From contig JAQUNS010000038.1 in the NCBI GenBank assembly GCA_028717465.1, positions 1 to 6,431 of the forward strand: a stretch of DNA of 6,431 nt, read 5' to 3'. The DNA is from Candidatus Omnitrophota bacterium (GTDB lineage Bacteria > Omnitrophota > Gorgyraeia > Kaelpiales > Kaelpiaceae). The notes under the pieces were generated by a model that saw only the letters and a list, made by a program, of their open reading frames with translations, had not been told where the DNA came from and made no database searches. The position numbers and the translations under genes were made by a program. Shown in pieces: positions 1 through 5,420 of the stretch. Positions within the stretch are counted from its first letter, which is position 1. Each line of letters begins with the position of its first letter.

Positions 1-147
1 TATTTCGGGTTTTAAAAAAATGTGGGCATTTGGCTCTTCAGCGTCACAGTCTAAAAATTGCACCGGTTCGTTTACAGACAGCGCCAGATTAACCGCAACC
101 GTAGTCTTTCCCGTACCGCCTTTTCCGCTGGCAATTGAAATAATCAT
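1..147 (-). CDS. MinD-superfamily P-loop ATPase, N-terminal 49 residues (runs off the window)
   Basis: The first 49 codons are visible, reading leftward from the ATG at 147-145; the rest lies beyond position 1. Residues 7-16 (SGKGGTGKTT) are the deviant Walker A motif of MinD/Mrp-type ATPases. Residues 31-40 (FLDCDAEEPN) are the Walker A' strand; the 'DCDxEEPNAH' form is characteristic of the MinD-like group that carries an inserted ferredoxin domain (COG1149 type), although that domain is outside the window. Such ATPases are cytoplasmic and are found with NifX-fold proteins, for example in the ORP complex of sulfate reducers. The gene starts 13 nt after the stop of the upstream NifX-like gene and has no good Shine-Dalgarno sequence, so translation is probably coupled. 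The family call is secure; the exact subfamily and role are inferred. Confidence 0.88.
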   Translation of the reverse strand, partial: MIISIASGKGGTGKTTVAVNLALSVNEPVQFLDCDAEEPNAHIFLKPEI

Positions 148-160
148 TTAAAGCTTTTTA

Positions 161-556
161 TTAACGTATACCAAACTTGGAGTTCACACTCGGACCGTCT
201 ACAGAACTAAGCTCGCCTTTTTTATATCTTTGGATAGCTTCTTTAACGGTACCTGAGACACCGGTTATTATTTTTATTCCGGCTGCCTGTAAAGTTTGAA
301 AAGCATTGGGCCCGACATTGCCCGTAAGCACGGCCCTTACCTGTTTTTCCGCGATAAGCTGGCCTGATTGAACTCCGGCACCGCCCATGGAGTCAATATT
401 GGGATTATTTACCGCTTCAAAAGCCATCGTATCGGTATCCACGATGATAAAATACCGGCATCTTCCAAAGCGCGGATCTACTTTGGACTCTAAATCACTG
501 CCTTCTGAAGTAACGCAAATTTTTCCGCCGGAATATGGCTTTGCTTCACTGCTCAT
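161..556 (-). CDS. NifX/NafY-fold (dinitrogenase Fe-Mo cofactor biosynthesis family) protein, copy 1
   Basis: This 131-residue protein has the family pattern: an N-terminal beta strand (KICVTSEG, residues 12-19), the hallmark RFGRC at 29-33 followed by RYFIIVDTD, and a C-terminal half [19 protein letters not shown]...[16 protein letters not shown] with the Rossmann-like ribonuclease-H-type fold. The family binds or carries metal-sulfur clusters; single-domain members occur in many anaerobes that do not fix nitrogen, including the Mo-Cu orange protein. The ATG at 556 has a GGGGGAG Shine-Dalgarno sequence 3-4 nt upstream. The gene lies 24 nt after the other NifX-like gene and 13 nt before the ATPase, so it is an operon member. 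The two NifX-like proteins are clearly diverged, so this is not a recent duplication. The metal is unknown. Confidence 0.9.
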   Translation of the reverse strand: MSSEAKPYSGGKICVTSEGSDLESKVDPRFGRCRYFIIVDTDTMAFEAVNNPNIDSMGGAGVQSGQLIAEKQVRAVLTGNVGPNAFQTLQAAGIKIITGVSGTVKEAIQRYKKGELSSVDGPSVNSKFGIR

Positions 557-580
557 ATCTCCCCCTTTTTTTCGTTGATC

Positions 581-973
581 TTAGCAATCTTTTTCATCAG
601 GATGATCGCATTCTGATTTCTCTACACCATAACCTTTACCTAAACCGGGTTTACAGAGGCTTTCGCCTCCTTCCAAGGTTCCTTTTAAAATTTTTTTTAT
701 CGCATCATCAATCTTTCCGCTTATGCCGACTATCGCCTGAATGCCGAGTTCTTCAAAGAAACCGGCCGCTCTTGCGCCCATCCCGCCGGCAACGATACAG
801 TTTACCCCTCTCTGATGCAGAAACTGAGGTATAAACCCGGGCTGGTGCCCCGGATTATCAATCAATTCTTTGCTTTTAACCTCCCCGTTTTCAATATCTG
901 CAATTGTAAAATGAGGGCACCTGCCAAAATGCGCAGATACAAAATCTCCGTCAGTTGAAATAGCTACTTTCAA
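581..973 (-). CDS. NifX/NafY-fold (dinitrogenase Fe-Mo cofactor biosynthesis family) protein, copy 2, TTG start
   Basis: The protein has 130 residues when read from TTG at 973-971. This start is chosen because a perfect AAGGAGG (986-980) lies 6 nt upstream and the protein then opens directly on the conserved first strand, KVAISTDG. An in-frame GTG at 997 would place the ribosome site inside the gene and add eight residues with no family match. HFGRC follows at about residues 16-20, equivalent to RFGRC in copy 1, then PHFTIADIENG and the core GVNCIVAGGMGARAAGFFEELGI. The tail ends ECDHPDEKDC; clustered Cys, His and acidic residues suggest metal contacts, and similar tails are seen in homologues. 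It is the third gene of the Fur-controlled operon. A role in handling a metal-sulfur cluster with the neighbouring ATPase is inferred from family and context. Confidence 0.9.
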   Translation of the reverse strand: MKVAISTDGDFVSAHFGRCPHFTIADIENGEVKSKELIDNPGHQPGFIPQFLHQRGVNCIVAGGMGARAAGFFEELGIQAIVGISGKIDDAIKKILKGTLEGGESLCKPGLGKGYGVEKSECDHPDEKDC

Positions 974-979
974 TATATA

Positions 980-986
980 CCTCCTT
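980..986 (-). promoter_or_regulatory. Shine-Dalgarno sequence that decides the TTG start at 973
   Basis: On the minus strand AAGGAGG is followed by six bases (TATATA) and then TTG AAA GTA. This is the full anti-16S complement at ideal spacing, and it favours the TTG at 973 over the upstream in-frame GTG at 997. Confidence 0.85.
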
Positions 987-1047
987 AATGAGCTCACAGC
1001 TTATTTAAACCGAAATTCAACCGGCATAAGCCCTAAGAACAGATTAA

Positions 1048-1104
1048 TTCCGCTAAACACCGCATAATTACCTAAGAAATTATACGGTGCCTTTAGAAGC
1101 GGAA
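1048..1104 (-). other. Long intercistronic RNA hairpin between the DUF5320 and NifX-like genes
   Basis: Positions 1048-1069 pair with 1078-1104 around an 8-nt loop (1070-1077). The inner stem is 12 bp (1058-1069 with 1078-1089) with one mismatch in DNA that becomes a G-U pair in the minus-strand RNA. The outer stem adds TTTA with TAAA and GCGGAA with TTCCGC, interrupted by small bulges (1090-1091 and 1096-1098). It begins 7 nt after the DUF5320 stop codon. No U-run follows on either strand, so it is not a standard intrinsic terminator. It may protect or process the mRNA and so set different levels for the genes on either side; that role is inferred. Confidence 0.7.
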
Positions 1105-1110
1105 CTATAT

Positions 1111-1593
1111 TTAACCATCGCTTTTTGAATTTTTAGCAGATTCAAGATCCTTTATGCGCTGATTTATAGCATCAATCTCTCTCTGCATAGCTTCGGCTTC
1201 TGCCTTTAGCATATCTGCTTCTTGTTTCGGCGCAATATCTGCAGGATATGCCAATGCTGCATAAGGATACCCTGCCCAGCCAAAACCTCTGCCAAAACCA
1301 AATCCTCTGCCGCGTCCTCTTCCAAAACCTCTGCCAAAACCAAATCCTCTGCCCGGTATAGAGTTTACATAACCCGGCGTAGAGAAACCCGCGCAGTAAC
1401 CGGCTGCCCGGCCTGTCATGGGGCCTAAACCCATAGGGCCTGTTCCGTCTCCTCTTGGCATTTTAACCACCTCCTTAGTTTTACCTGTTTTATTTTTACT
1501 GTCCTCACCATCTATCTTAACCATGCAGTAACCCATGCCTCTTCCTGTAAATGGGCCTTGCTTTCTGGGCCCGGTTCCGTCAAATCCCGGCAT
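1111..1593 (-). CDS. DUF5320 glycine-rich protein with two copies of the N-terminal motif
   Basis: The open frame gives 160 residues. The family opening motif, of the form MPxxDGTGPxxxGPxTGRxxGYC, appears twice: residues 1-23 (MPGFDGTGP...GRGMGYC) and 45-67 (MPRGDGTGP...GRAAGYC). Then come a Gly-Arg-Phe-rich stretch at 81-106 and a charged coiled-coil-like helix at about 122-154. The second motif begins at a Met with its own AAGGAGG eight bases upstream (ATG 1461-1459), so a 116-residue product could also be made. The first ATG overlaps the end of fur by 14 nt and has a weaker AAGGG site, suggesting coupling. DUF5320 has no established function; it recurs beside NifX-fold and MinD-like genes in anaerobes. 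Either this is a fusion of two adjacent small genes or a gene with two starts. Confidence 0.85.
   Translation of the reverse strand: MPGFDGTGPRKQGPFTGRGMGYCMVKIDGEDSKNKTGKTKEVVKMPRGDGTGPMGLGPMTGRAAGYCAGFSTPGYVNSIPGRGFGFGRGFGRGRGRGFGFGRGFGWAGYPYAALAYPADIAPKQEADMLKAEAEAMQREIDAINQRIKDLESAKNSKSDG
1280..1353. repeat. Perfect 32-bp direct repeat inside the Gly-Arg-Phe region
   Basis: Positions 1280-1311 and 1322-1353 are identical over 32 bp, with a 42-bp period (14 codons), so the reading frame is kept. Each copy encodes GRGFGFGRGFG-type sequence on the minus strand. Identity at the base level, not only the protein level, points to recent tandem duplication or slippage. Confidence 0.9.
1470..1476 (-). 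promoter_or_regulatory. Internal Shine-Dalgarno sequence within the DUF5320 frame
   Basis: AAGGAGG on the minus strand lies 8 nt before the in-frame ATG at 1461-1459, which begins the second MPRGDGTGP motif. In the long frame the same bases encode Lys-Glu-Val-Val (residues 40-43). It is the strongest ribosome site of this gene, stronger than that of the upstream ATG at 1593. Confidence 0.75.
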
Positions 1594-2077
1594 TTTGTGT
1601 ACCCTTTTTATTTTTACACTTATTACACAGTCCGCTAAATTGGATAAAATGGTCTGTTATGTTAAAACCATATTTTTTAGAAAGAGCTTTCTGGGTTTTA
1701 TTTAATAACTCTACTTCTTCGTTTATAAAATCAGTATAATCTATTACCGCTCCGCAGCCGGTACAGACCAGGTGGTGATGGTGGTTAACTCCTTTAGGGC
1801 CCCGGATAATTTCATACCTTGATCTGCCATCGCCAAAATCTAATTTAGATACAAAACCCGCCTTAAAAAGCATCTCTAAGTTGCGGTATACAGTTGCAAG
1901 GCCTGTATTGGGATAATACTTGTTCAGGGCAAAATATATCTCATCAGCACTCATGTGTTTATCTGTTCTGCTTAAAACATCTAAGAGCGCCTGACGCGGC
2001 AGGGTCATTCTATAGCCGCAGTCCCTTATTCTGCCGCACCACCAACCGGCTTGTCCCATTCTCATTCTTGCTCTCAT
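1580..2077 (-). CDS. fur: Fur-family metal-dependent transcriptional regulator
   Basis: Up to 165 residues. The winged-helix DNA-binding domain runs from about residue 20 (GYRMTLPRQALLDVL) through HMSADEIYFAL to the recognition helix NTGLATVYRNLEML (57-70). The dimerisation and metal domain holds HHHH at 99-102, a first CxxC (CTGC, 105-108) and a second CxxC (CNKC, 151-154), the structural zinc pair of Fur/PerR proteins. A perfect Fur-type 7-1-7 operator in its own promoter favours Fur over PerR or Zur, but does not prove it. Length is slightly above the usual 130-150 because of an N-terminal lead containing GWWCGRIRDCGYR. Met 1, 5 and 7 are all possible starts; only a weak GGGA precedes Met 1. 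It is the first gene of the operon and overlaps the DUF5320 gene by 14 nt. Confidence 0.93.
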   Translation of the reverse strand: MRARMRMGQAGWWCGRIRDCGYRMTLPRQALLDVLSRTDKHMSADEIYFALNKYYPNTGLATVYRNLEMLFKAGFVSKLDFGDGRSRYEIIRGPKGVNHHHHLVCTGCGAVIDYTDFINEEVELLNKTQKALSKKYGFNITDHFIQFSGLCNKCKNKKGTQNAGI

Positions 2078-2096
2078 TTCATATCCCGGTATTTAT

Positions 2097-2111
2097 TGAT
2101 AATGATTATCA
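2097..2111. promoter_or_regulatory. Fur box (perfect 7-1-7 palindrome)
   Basis: TGATAATGATTATCA matches the 7-1-7 Fur consensus TGATAATNATTATCA at every position. The wider 19-mer 2098-2116 matches the classical consensus GATAATGATTATCATTATC at 18 of 19. It lies immediately downstream of the -10 on the minus strand, over the predicted transcription start, where a bound repressor would block RNA polymerase. It is about 64 bp from the -35 of the divergent ankyrin gene, so it need not affect that promoter. Confidence 0.92.
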
Positions 2112-2117
2112 TTATTA

Positions 2118-2146
2118 TTTATACCATTTTTCACAAACTCTGTCAA
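2118..2146 (-). promoter_or_regulatory. Sigma70-type promoter of the fur operon
   Basis: On the minus strand, -35 TTGACA (2146-2141, consensus), a 17-nt spacer and -10 TATAAA (2123-2118, five of six). Predicted transcription start is near 2111, giving a leader of about 34 nt before the ATG at 2077. The adjoining Fur box makes iron-dependent autoregulation likely. Confidence 0.85.
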
Positions 2147-2174
2147 ATATATTTTATTAAAGAAATTTTGAGAA

Positions 2175-2203
2175 TTGACTCAATCCTAATGCTCCAATAC
2201 AAT
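2175..2203 (+). promoter_or_regulatory. Sigma70-type promoter of the ankyrin-repeat gene
   Basis: -35 TTGACT (2175-2180), 17-nt spacer, -10 TACAAT (2198-2203), each five of six against consensus. It is back to back with the fur promoter, the two -35 boxes being 28 nt apart. A GGGAGG ribosome site at 2233-2238 lies 5 nt before the ATG at 2244. Confidence 0.65.
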
Positions 2204-2243
2204 ATAATAAATACTTGAGCCTAAAATCGGCCGGGAGGATTTT

Positions 2244-3812
2244 ATGTCTAAAACAGTCTCTATTTCCCTTTTTTTTATCTTAACTTGCGCAACCATGTTT
2301 TCTCAAAAATCTTTTTCTGCCAATGTCAGCATGCAGTCTATCCGCTTCTTTGAGGGCGGCGACGAAATAGCTCAGGATCAGGATCTTTATTACACGGACA
2401 ATTTCCCCCGCAGCAGCTCACGCTACATATATTGCCAGATAGACTATAAAAACCATCTCTACAATTCTCAAGAGCATAATGTTAATTTTGTATTTCAATA
2501 TTACAATCCCGACGGCAGTTTTCGAGGGCAGTCAGAGACATACACCGCAGTATACCCGGAATGGCCCAGCTCCTGGGCTTATCACGGCTGGGGATGGAGC
2601 GACCCAGGCAATTGGCCGATAGGTACATATACGGTCAAGGTTTTAGCAAACGGAGAATATCTGGGTGAGAAAAAATTCTCTATATACAACGACAGCACAA
2701 GCGCAGGCTCAGAAGACGGCAGCAGCGACTATTTATACAATGCTGTTTTAGATGACGACATAGCAACGCTTAGAGACCTACTTTCAAAGGGTGCCGATCC
2801 CAACGCAACTAATATGTTCGGCATGTACGCTCTTGGTACGGCAGCAAGCAAAGGTAACTTAGATATGATTAAAATTTTGCTTGAAAACGGAGCCGACATA
2901 AACAGCCAAGATGATATGATGGGCTGGACCCCTTTGATATCGGCAGCCAATAAAGGAAATAATGAAGCAGTTAAACTGCTTATAGATAGAGGTGCAATTA
3001 TAGATGCCGCAGATACAGCCGGATATACGGCTTTAATATATGCAGCTACTGCCGGATATAAAGATACCGTCGAACTTCTGGTTAAATCCGGGGCAGATAT
3101 TAACTATGCATCCGGAGGTTATAGCCCTTTGATATCGGCTTTAGATAACGGCCACACTGAAACTGCAAAAGTACTGATTGAAAACGGAGCCGATCCGAAT
3201 TCAAGCACAGAGACAGGCGAAACCCCTCTAATTCTGGCAGCGCAGAAAGGAAACCTGGCCGCGGTGCAAGTGCTCCTGGATTACGGCGCTGACGCAGAAG
3301 TAAAAGATAACAAAGGGAGAACTGCCCTGGCCTGGGCTGAGTTTGAACAGCATGAAAATATCATAGAGCTGCTTAAAAAACCGGGCAACCTTAATATTAA
3401 CGGCGACTGGGAAGGTGTCTGGACAAACCCAAAGGGCTATATTTACCTCTTGAAATTCAGCGTGAATATAAAAGACCCCAAAAACTTTGAAACAGCATTT
3501 AACTGGACTCTGAATGCCTCCCCTGAAGCGCAAGAACAGCCAAAGGTCGGGCTTAAAGCAACTGAATATTTAAAAGGCAGCTATGATTCTGCCAAGAGAA
3601 CTATATTTCTGGAGGGCTATAAAGAAAAAGACGACCATAGCATAATAGGCCTGGATAGATATAAATTAATCGTATCTCTGGACGGCGATACAATAAAAGG
3701 AACGACTGAAAACAACGGAACCTGGAGCGGAAAATTTTCAGCTAACCGCATAAAGAGCTCAGACAAAAACTTAATTGAAAAAGCAAAACTACTTTGGCAA
3801 AAAGCAAAATAA
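2244..3812 (+). CDS. Exported ankyrin-repeat protein with N- and C-terminal beta-rich domains
   Basis: The protein has 522 residues. Residues 1-26 form a signal peptide (hydrophobic SISLFFILTCATMF, likely cut after SFSA), so it should act in the periplasm or at the surface. Residues 30-148 form a beta-rich domain with IRFFEGGDE, RYIYCQIDY, a Trp-rich PEWPSSWAYHGWGWSDPGNW segment and GTYTVKVLANGEYLGEKKF, typical of an immunoglobulin-like strand pattern. A Ser/Asp/Gly linker leads to about seven ankyrin repeats (162-379) with good consensus such as GWTPLISAANKGN, AVKLLIDRGA and GADPN. Residues 384-502 are another beta-rich domain (GDWEGVW...GYIYLLKFSV...TIKGTTENNGTWSGKFSANR), lipocalin-like in pattern. 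The tail (504-522) is a Lys-rich helix. The start has GGGAGG 5 nt upstream. Repeats of this kind bind proteins; the partner is unknown. It stands alone, divergent from fur. Confidence 0.9.
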   Translation: MSKTVSISLFFILTCATMFSQKSFSANVSMQSIRFFEGGDEIAQDQDLYYTDNFPRSSSRYIYCQIDYKNHLYNSQEHNVNFVFQYYNPDGSFRGQSETYTAVYPEWPSSWAYHGWGWSDPGNWPIGTYTVKVLANGEYLGEKKFSIYNDSTSAGSEDGSSDYLYNAVLDDDIATLRDLLSKGADPNATNMFGMYALGTAASKGNLDMIKILLENGADINSQDDMMGWTPLISAANKGNNEAVKLLIDRGAIIDAADTAGYTALIYAATAGYKDTVELLVKSGADINYASGGYSPLISALDNGHTETAKVLIENGADPNSSTETGETPLILAAQKGNLAAVQVLLDYGADAEVKDNKGRTALAWAEFEQHENIIELLKKPGNLNINGDWEGVWTNPKGYIYLLKFSVNIKDPKNFETAFNWTLNASPEAQEQPKVGLKATEYLKGSYDSAKRTIFLEGYKEKDDHSIIGLDRYKLIVSLDGDTIKGTTENNGTWSGKFSANRIKSSDKNLIEKAKLLWQKAK

Positions 3813-3876
3813 TCACTGAAGACAGAATAATGCCAGCACGCCGTCAACTGGACATAACCTAAAAACCATATTTTAG

Positions 3877-4326
3877 CTACTCTTCTCTGCCGGAAGCGCT
3901 CTTGAGTATCTCGATAAAATCCGGTTCTACTGTTTTACCAAAAGATTCCGCTTTATGCACATCTGCCCATGATTTATCATAATCCTCCTGGAAAAAATAC
4001 ATCAATCCACGGGCCACATAAGCATCGGCATAATCAAATTCAATGCCGATAGCGGAAGTAAAATCTATAATAGCCTGTTCATAATCGCCTTTTTTAGCAT
4101 AAACAAGGCCCCGGTTGTAATAAGCTTCGCTATATTCGGGGTCAACATCAATAACCTTACTGAATTCTGCTATTGCCTCATCAAAGCTGTTTTGATTATG
4201 ATACTCCACGGCCCTTTCAAAAATCTCCCGGGCAGATTCCTGAGCATGGCTAGTATTGAAAGCAGCGATTAAAACCATTAAAGCAAAGGCCAGGCATTTC
4301 ATAAAATATAATTTCCGGTTATACAT
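3877..4326 (-). CDS. Small exported TPR-repeat protein
   Basis: The protein has 149 residues when started at the ATG 4326-4324, chosen because AAGGAGG (4337-4331) sits 4 nt upstream. An upstream in-frame ATG at 4347 would add seven residues (MIAEGGV) that are encoded by this ribosome site itself. Residues 1-28 form a signal peptide (basic MYNRK, then LAFALMVLIAAF, cleavage after SHA). Three tetratricopeptide repeats follow at about 31-64, 65-98 and 99-132 (for example YSEAYYNRGLVYAKKGDYEQA). TPR arrays scaffold protein contacts; here probably in the periplasm. The start overlaps the end of the DUF167 gene by 8 nt (ATGTATAA), indicating translational coupling. It is the last gene of the rubrerythrin operon. 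The partner and process are not evident from the sequence. Confidence 0.87.
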   Translation of the reverse strand: MYNRKLYFMKCLAFALMVLIAAFNTSHAQESAREIFERAVEYHNQNSFDEAIAEFSKVIDVDPEYSEAYYNRGLVYAKKGDYEQAIIDFTSAIGIEFDYADAYVARGLMYFFQEDYDKSWADVHKAESFGKTVEPDFIEILKSASGREE

Positions 4327-4558
4327 TACCCCTCCTTCTGCTATCAATCTCTATTATCTTGCGCCGGCTGCTGTGGCCCGATGAAATCCGAAGTTCTGAA
4401 GGCGCAATATCCAGAAATTCGGCCAGCATCTTAATAGCAGCTTCATTGGCACGGCCATTTTGAGGCGGCTCTTTTACCGCAACCACAAAATGGGCCGGAT
4501 CAATTTTTTTAACTTCAGGCCGTTTTGATTTTGGCTTTACAGTAACAGAGATCTTCAC
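4319..4558 (-). CDS. DUF167 / YggU-family protein (UPF0235)
   Basis: The protein has 79 residues and is close to the usual length for this small alpha/beta family. The sequence fits throughout: KISVTVKPKSKR at the N-terminus, the hallmark VKEPPQNGRANEAAIKMLAEFL (residues 28-49) and GHSSRRKIIEI (61-71). The family is widespread, and structures are known for members such as YggU, but its biochemical role is not established. The start is GTG at 4558-4556, 11 nt after the rubrerythrin stop, without a recognisable Shine-Dalgarno sequence, so it probably depends on translation of the upstream gene. Its last codons (Arg-Arg-Arg-Gly) contain the AAGGAGG used by the TPR gene. Confidence 0.9.
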   Translation of the reverse strand: MKISVTVKPKSKRPEVKKIDPAHFVVAVKEPPQNGRANEAAIKMLAEFLDIAPSELRISSGHSSRRKIIEIDSRRRGNV

Positions 4559-4569
4559 GTGCCAAAAAC

Positions 4570-5148
4570 TTAAAAATTTTCAGCTAATATCTCATAGAAG
4601 CCTTGAGGATGATTGCAGGCCGGGCACTCTTTAGGCGCTTCATCCCCCTCAAAAACATAGCCGCAGTTGATACAGTGCCATTTTACAGCTGTTTTTTTCT
4701 TAAAAACTTCGCTGTTTTTTATATTATTGATCAGTTTCCTGTACCTTGATTCGTGGAATTTCTCAACTTTAGCTATCTGCTCAAAAGAACGGGCCACTTC
4801 CGGAAATCCTTCGTCTTTAGCAGTCTTGGAAAAATCTGAATAGAGCGTAGTCCATTCTAAATTCTCTCCGGCAGCCGCCTGTTCCAGATTTTTTACTGTG
4901 CTCTCTATCGCTCCGGCAGGATAACAAGCAGTAATCTGGGCATCTCCGCCTTCTAAGTATTTAAAAAACACTTTGGCGTGCTCTTTTTCGTTCTCTGCGG
5001 TTTCGGTAAATATATTCGATATCTGAACATAGCCCTCTTTTTTAGCTGCGCTGGCAAAATAAGTATACCTGTTTCTGGCTTGGGACTCTCCGGCAAAAGC
5101 CGCCAAAAGATTCTGCTCTGTTTTTGTGCCCTTAATAGTTTTAGACAT
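4570..5148 (-). CDS. rbr: Rubrerythrin (di-iron peroxidase with C-terminal rubredoxin domain)
   Basis: The protein has 192 residues, the normal length for classical rubrerythrin. The N-terminal ferritin-like four-helix bundle carries the di-iron ligands: E21 in [11 protein letters not shown]54 and H57 in [11 protein letters not shown]95 and E98 in [10 protein letters not shown], and E129 and H132 in [11 protein letters not shown]. The C-terminal rubredoxin domain has its Fe(Cys)4 site at C159, C162, C175 and C178 (HCINCGYVF...[10 protein letters not shown]). The protein reduces hydrogen peroxide to water in the cytoplasm of anaerobes, with electrons arriving through the rubredoxin centre. The ATG at 5148 has an AAGGGGTG site 4 nt upstream, and its own promoter lies at 5201-5229. 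It is the first gene of an operon with the DUF167 and TPR genes. No PerR box matching consensus is visible. Confidence 0.97.
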   Translation of the reverse strand: MSKTIKGTKTEQNLLAAFAGESQARNRYTYFASAAKKEGYVQISNIFTETAENEKEHAKVFFKYLEGGDAQITACYPAGAIESTVKNLEQAAAGENLEWTTLYSDFSKTAKDEGFPEVARSFEQIAKVEKFHESRYRKLINNIKNSEVFKKKTAVKWHCINCGYVFEGDEAPKECPACNHPQGFYEILAENF

Positions 5149-5200
5149 CTTTCACCCCTTTGCTTTTGTTTTGTTAATGAAGCTGACTAACCATTTGTGA

Positions 5201-5229
5201 AATATAACAAAGAATACAGATTCCGTCAA
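5201..5229 (-). promoter_or_regulatory. Sigma70-type promoter of the rubrerythrin operon
   Basis: On the minus strand, -35 TTGACG (5229-5224, five of six), a 17-nt spacer and -10 TATATT (5206-5201, five of six). The leader would be about 45 nt. A short dyad, TTTGT and ACAAA eight bases apart, surrounds the -10 and might be an operator, but it is too short to assign. The -35 lies only 3 nt from the first copy of the 16-bp direct repeat. Confidence 0.7.
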
Positions 5230-5232
5230 CAG

Positions 5233-5248
5233 AAAGCCTACTCGTACC
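5233..5248. repeat. 16-bp direct repeat, copy 1
   Basis: AAAGCCTACTCGTACC is identical to positions 5421-5436. This copy is in intergenic DNA just upstream of the rubrerythrin promoter, yet it carries the last codons and stop of the permease gene in minus-strand reading. With copy 2 it brackets the 172-bp element. Confidence 0.9.
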
Positions 5249-5420
5249 CGTATTATTTGAAAAGATAGGTAGCAGTATTACGAAGTGGCTCTGTGAACTA
5301 AAGGATGTTTTGAGTGAGGGCGTTTCCCGCCACGGCGGGGTCGATATTGTATGGCTGGGGAAATTTCACGTCCCTGTAAGAGAACATCCTTTTGGTGTTA
5401 GCTATCTTTAATAGTATTAC
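5249..5420. mobile_element. 172-bp non-coding, MITE-like element with terminal inverted repeats
   Basis: The ends are imperfect inverted repeats: 5250-5274 against the complement of 5396-5420 matches at 18 of 25, with AAAGATAG fully kept. Inside, 5300-5309 (AAAGGATGTT) pairs perfectly with 5383-5392. Nearer the centre, AGGG-CG-TTTCCC (5317-5328) can pair with GGGAAA...CG-T-CCCT (5358-5375), in competition with a tight CCCGCC/GGCGGG hairpin at 5326-5339. Exact 16-bp direct repeats flank it. No sensible protein is encoded. A small non-autonomous insertion is the first reading; a structured RNA or a terminator region for the permease gene is the alternative. Its identity is not recognised. Confidence 0.5.

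Noticed and set aside
161..973. Part of a nitrogen-fixation cluster
   Set aside because: The NifX domain alone does not imply this; no nifHDKENB genes are visible and the neighbours are Fur, DUF5320 and a MinD-like ATPase.
974..997. GTG start at 997 for the second NifX-like gene
   Set aside because: It would put the perfect AAGGAGG inside the gene and add eight non-family residues; TTG at 973 has ideal spacing and begins on the first conserved strand.
1222..1428. Plus-strand frame opposite the Gly-Arg-Phe region
   Set aside because: It is the complement of the repetitive minus-strand coding region and has no family resemblance or ribosome site.
3858..3876. CTAAAA...TTTTAG dyad in the convergent gap as a bidirectional terminator
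   Set aside because: The stem is only six AT-rich pairs and no T-run follows on either strand; CCAG...CTGG nearby (3833-3850) is shorter still.
4327..4347. ATG at 4347 as the start of the TPR gene
   Set aside because: Its first codons are the ribosome site of the ATG at 4326, and it would deepen the overlap with the DUF167 gene to 29 nt without adding signal-peptide features.
5191..5210. PerR or Fur operator at the rubrerythrin -10
   Set aside because: Only a 5-bp dyad (TTTGT/ACAAA) is present; it does not match the 7-1-7 PerR or Fur consensus.
5249..5420. Integron attC site
   Set aside because: The foldback shape suggested it, but the required core pair RYYYAAC and GTTRRRY is not found at matching positions.
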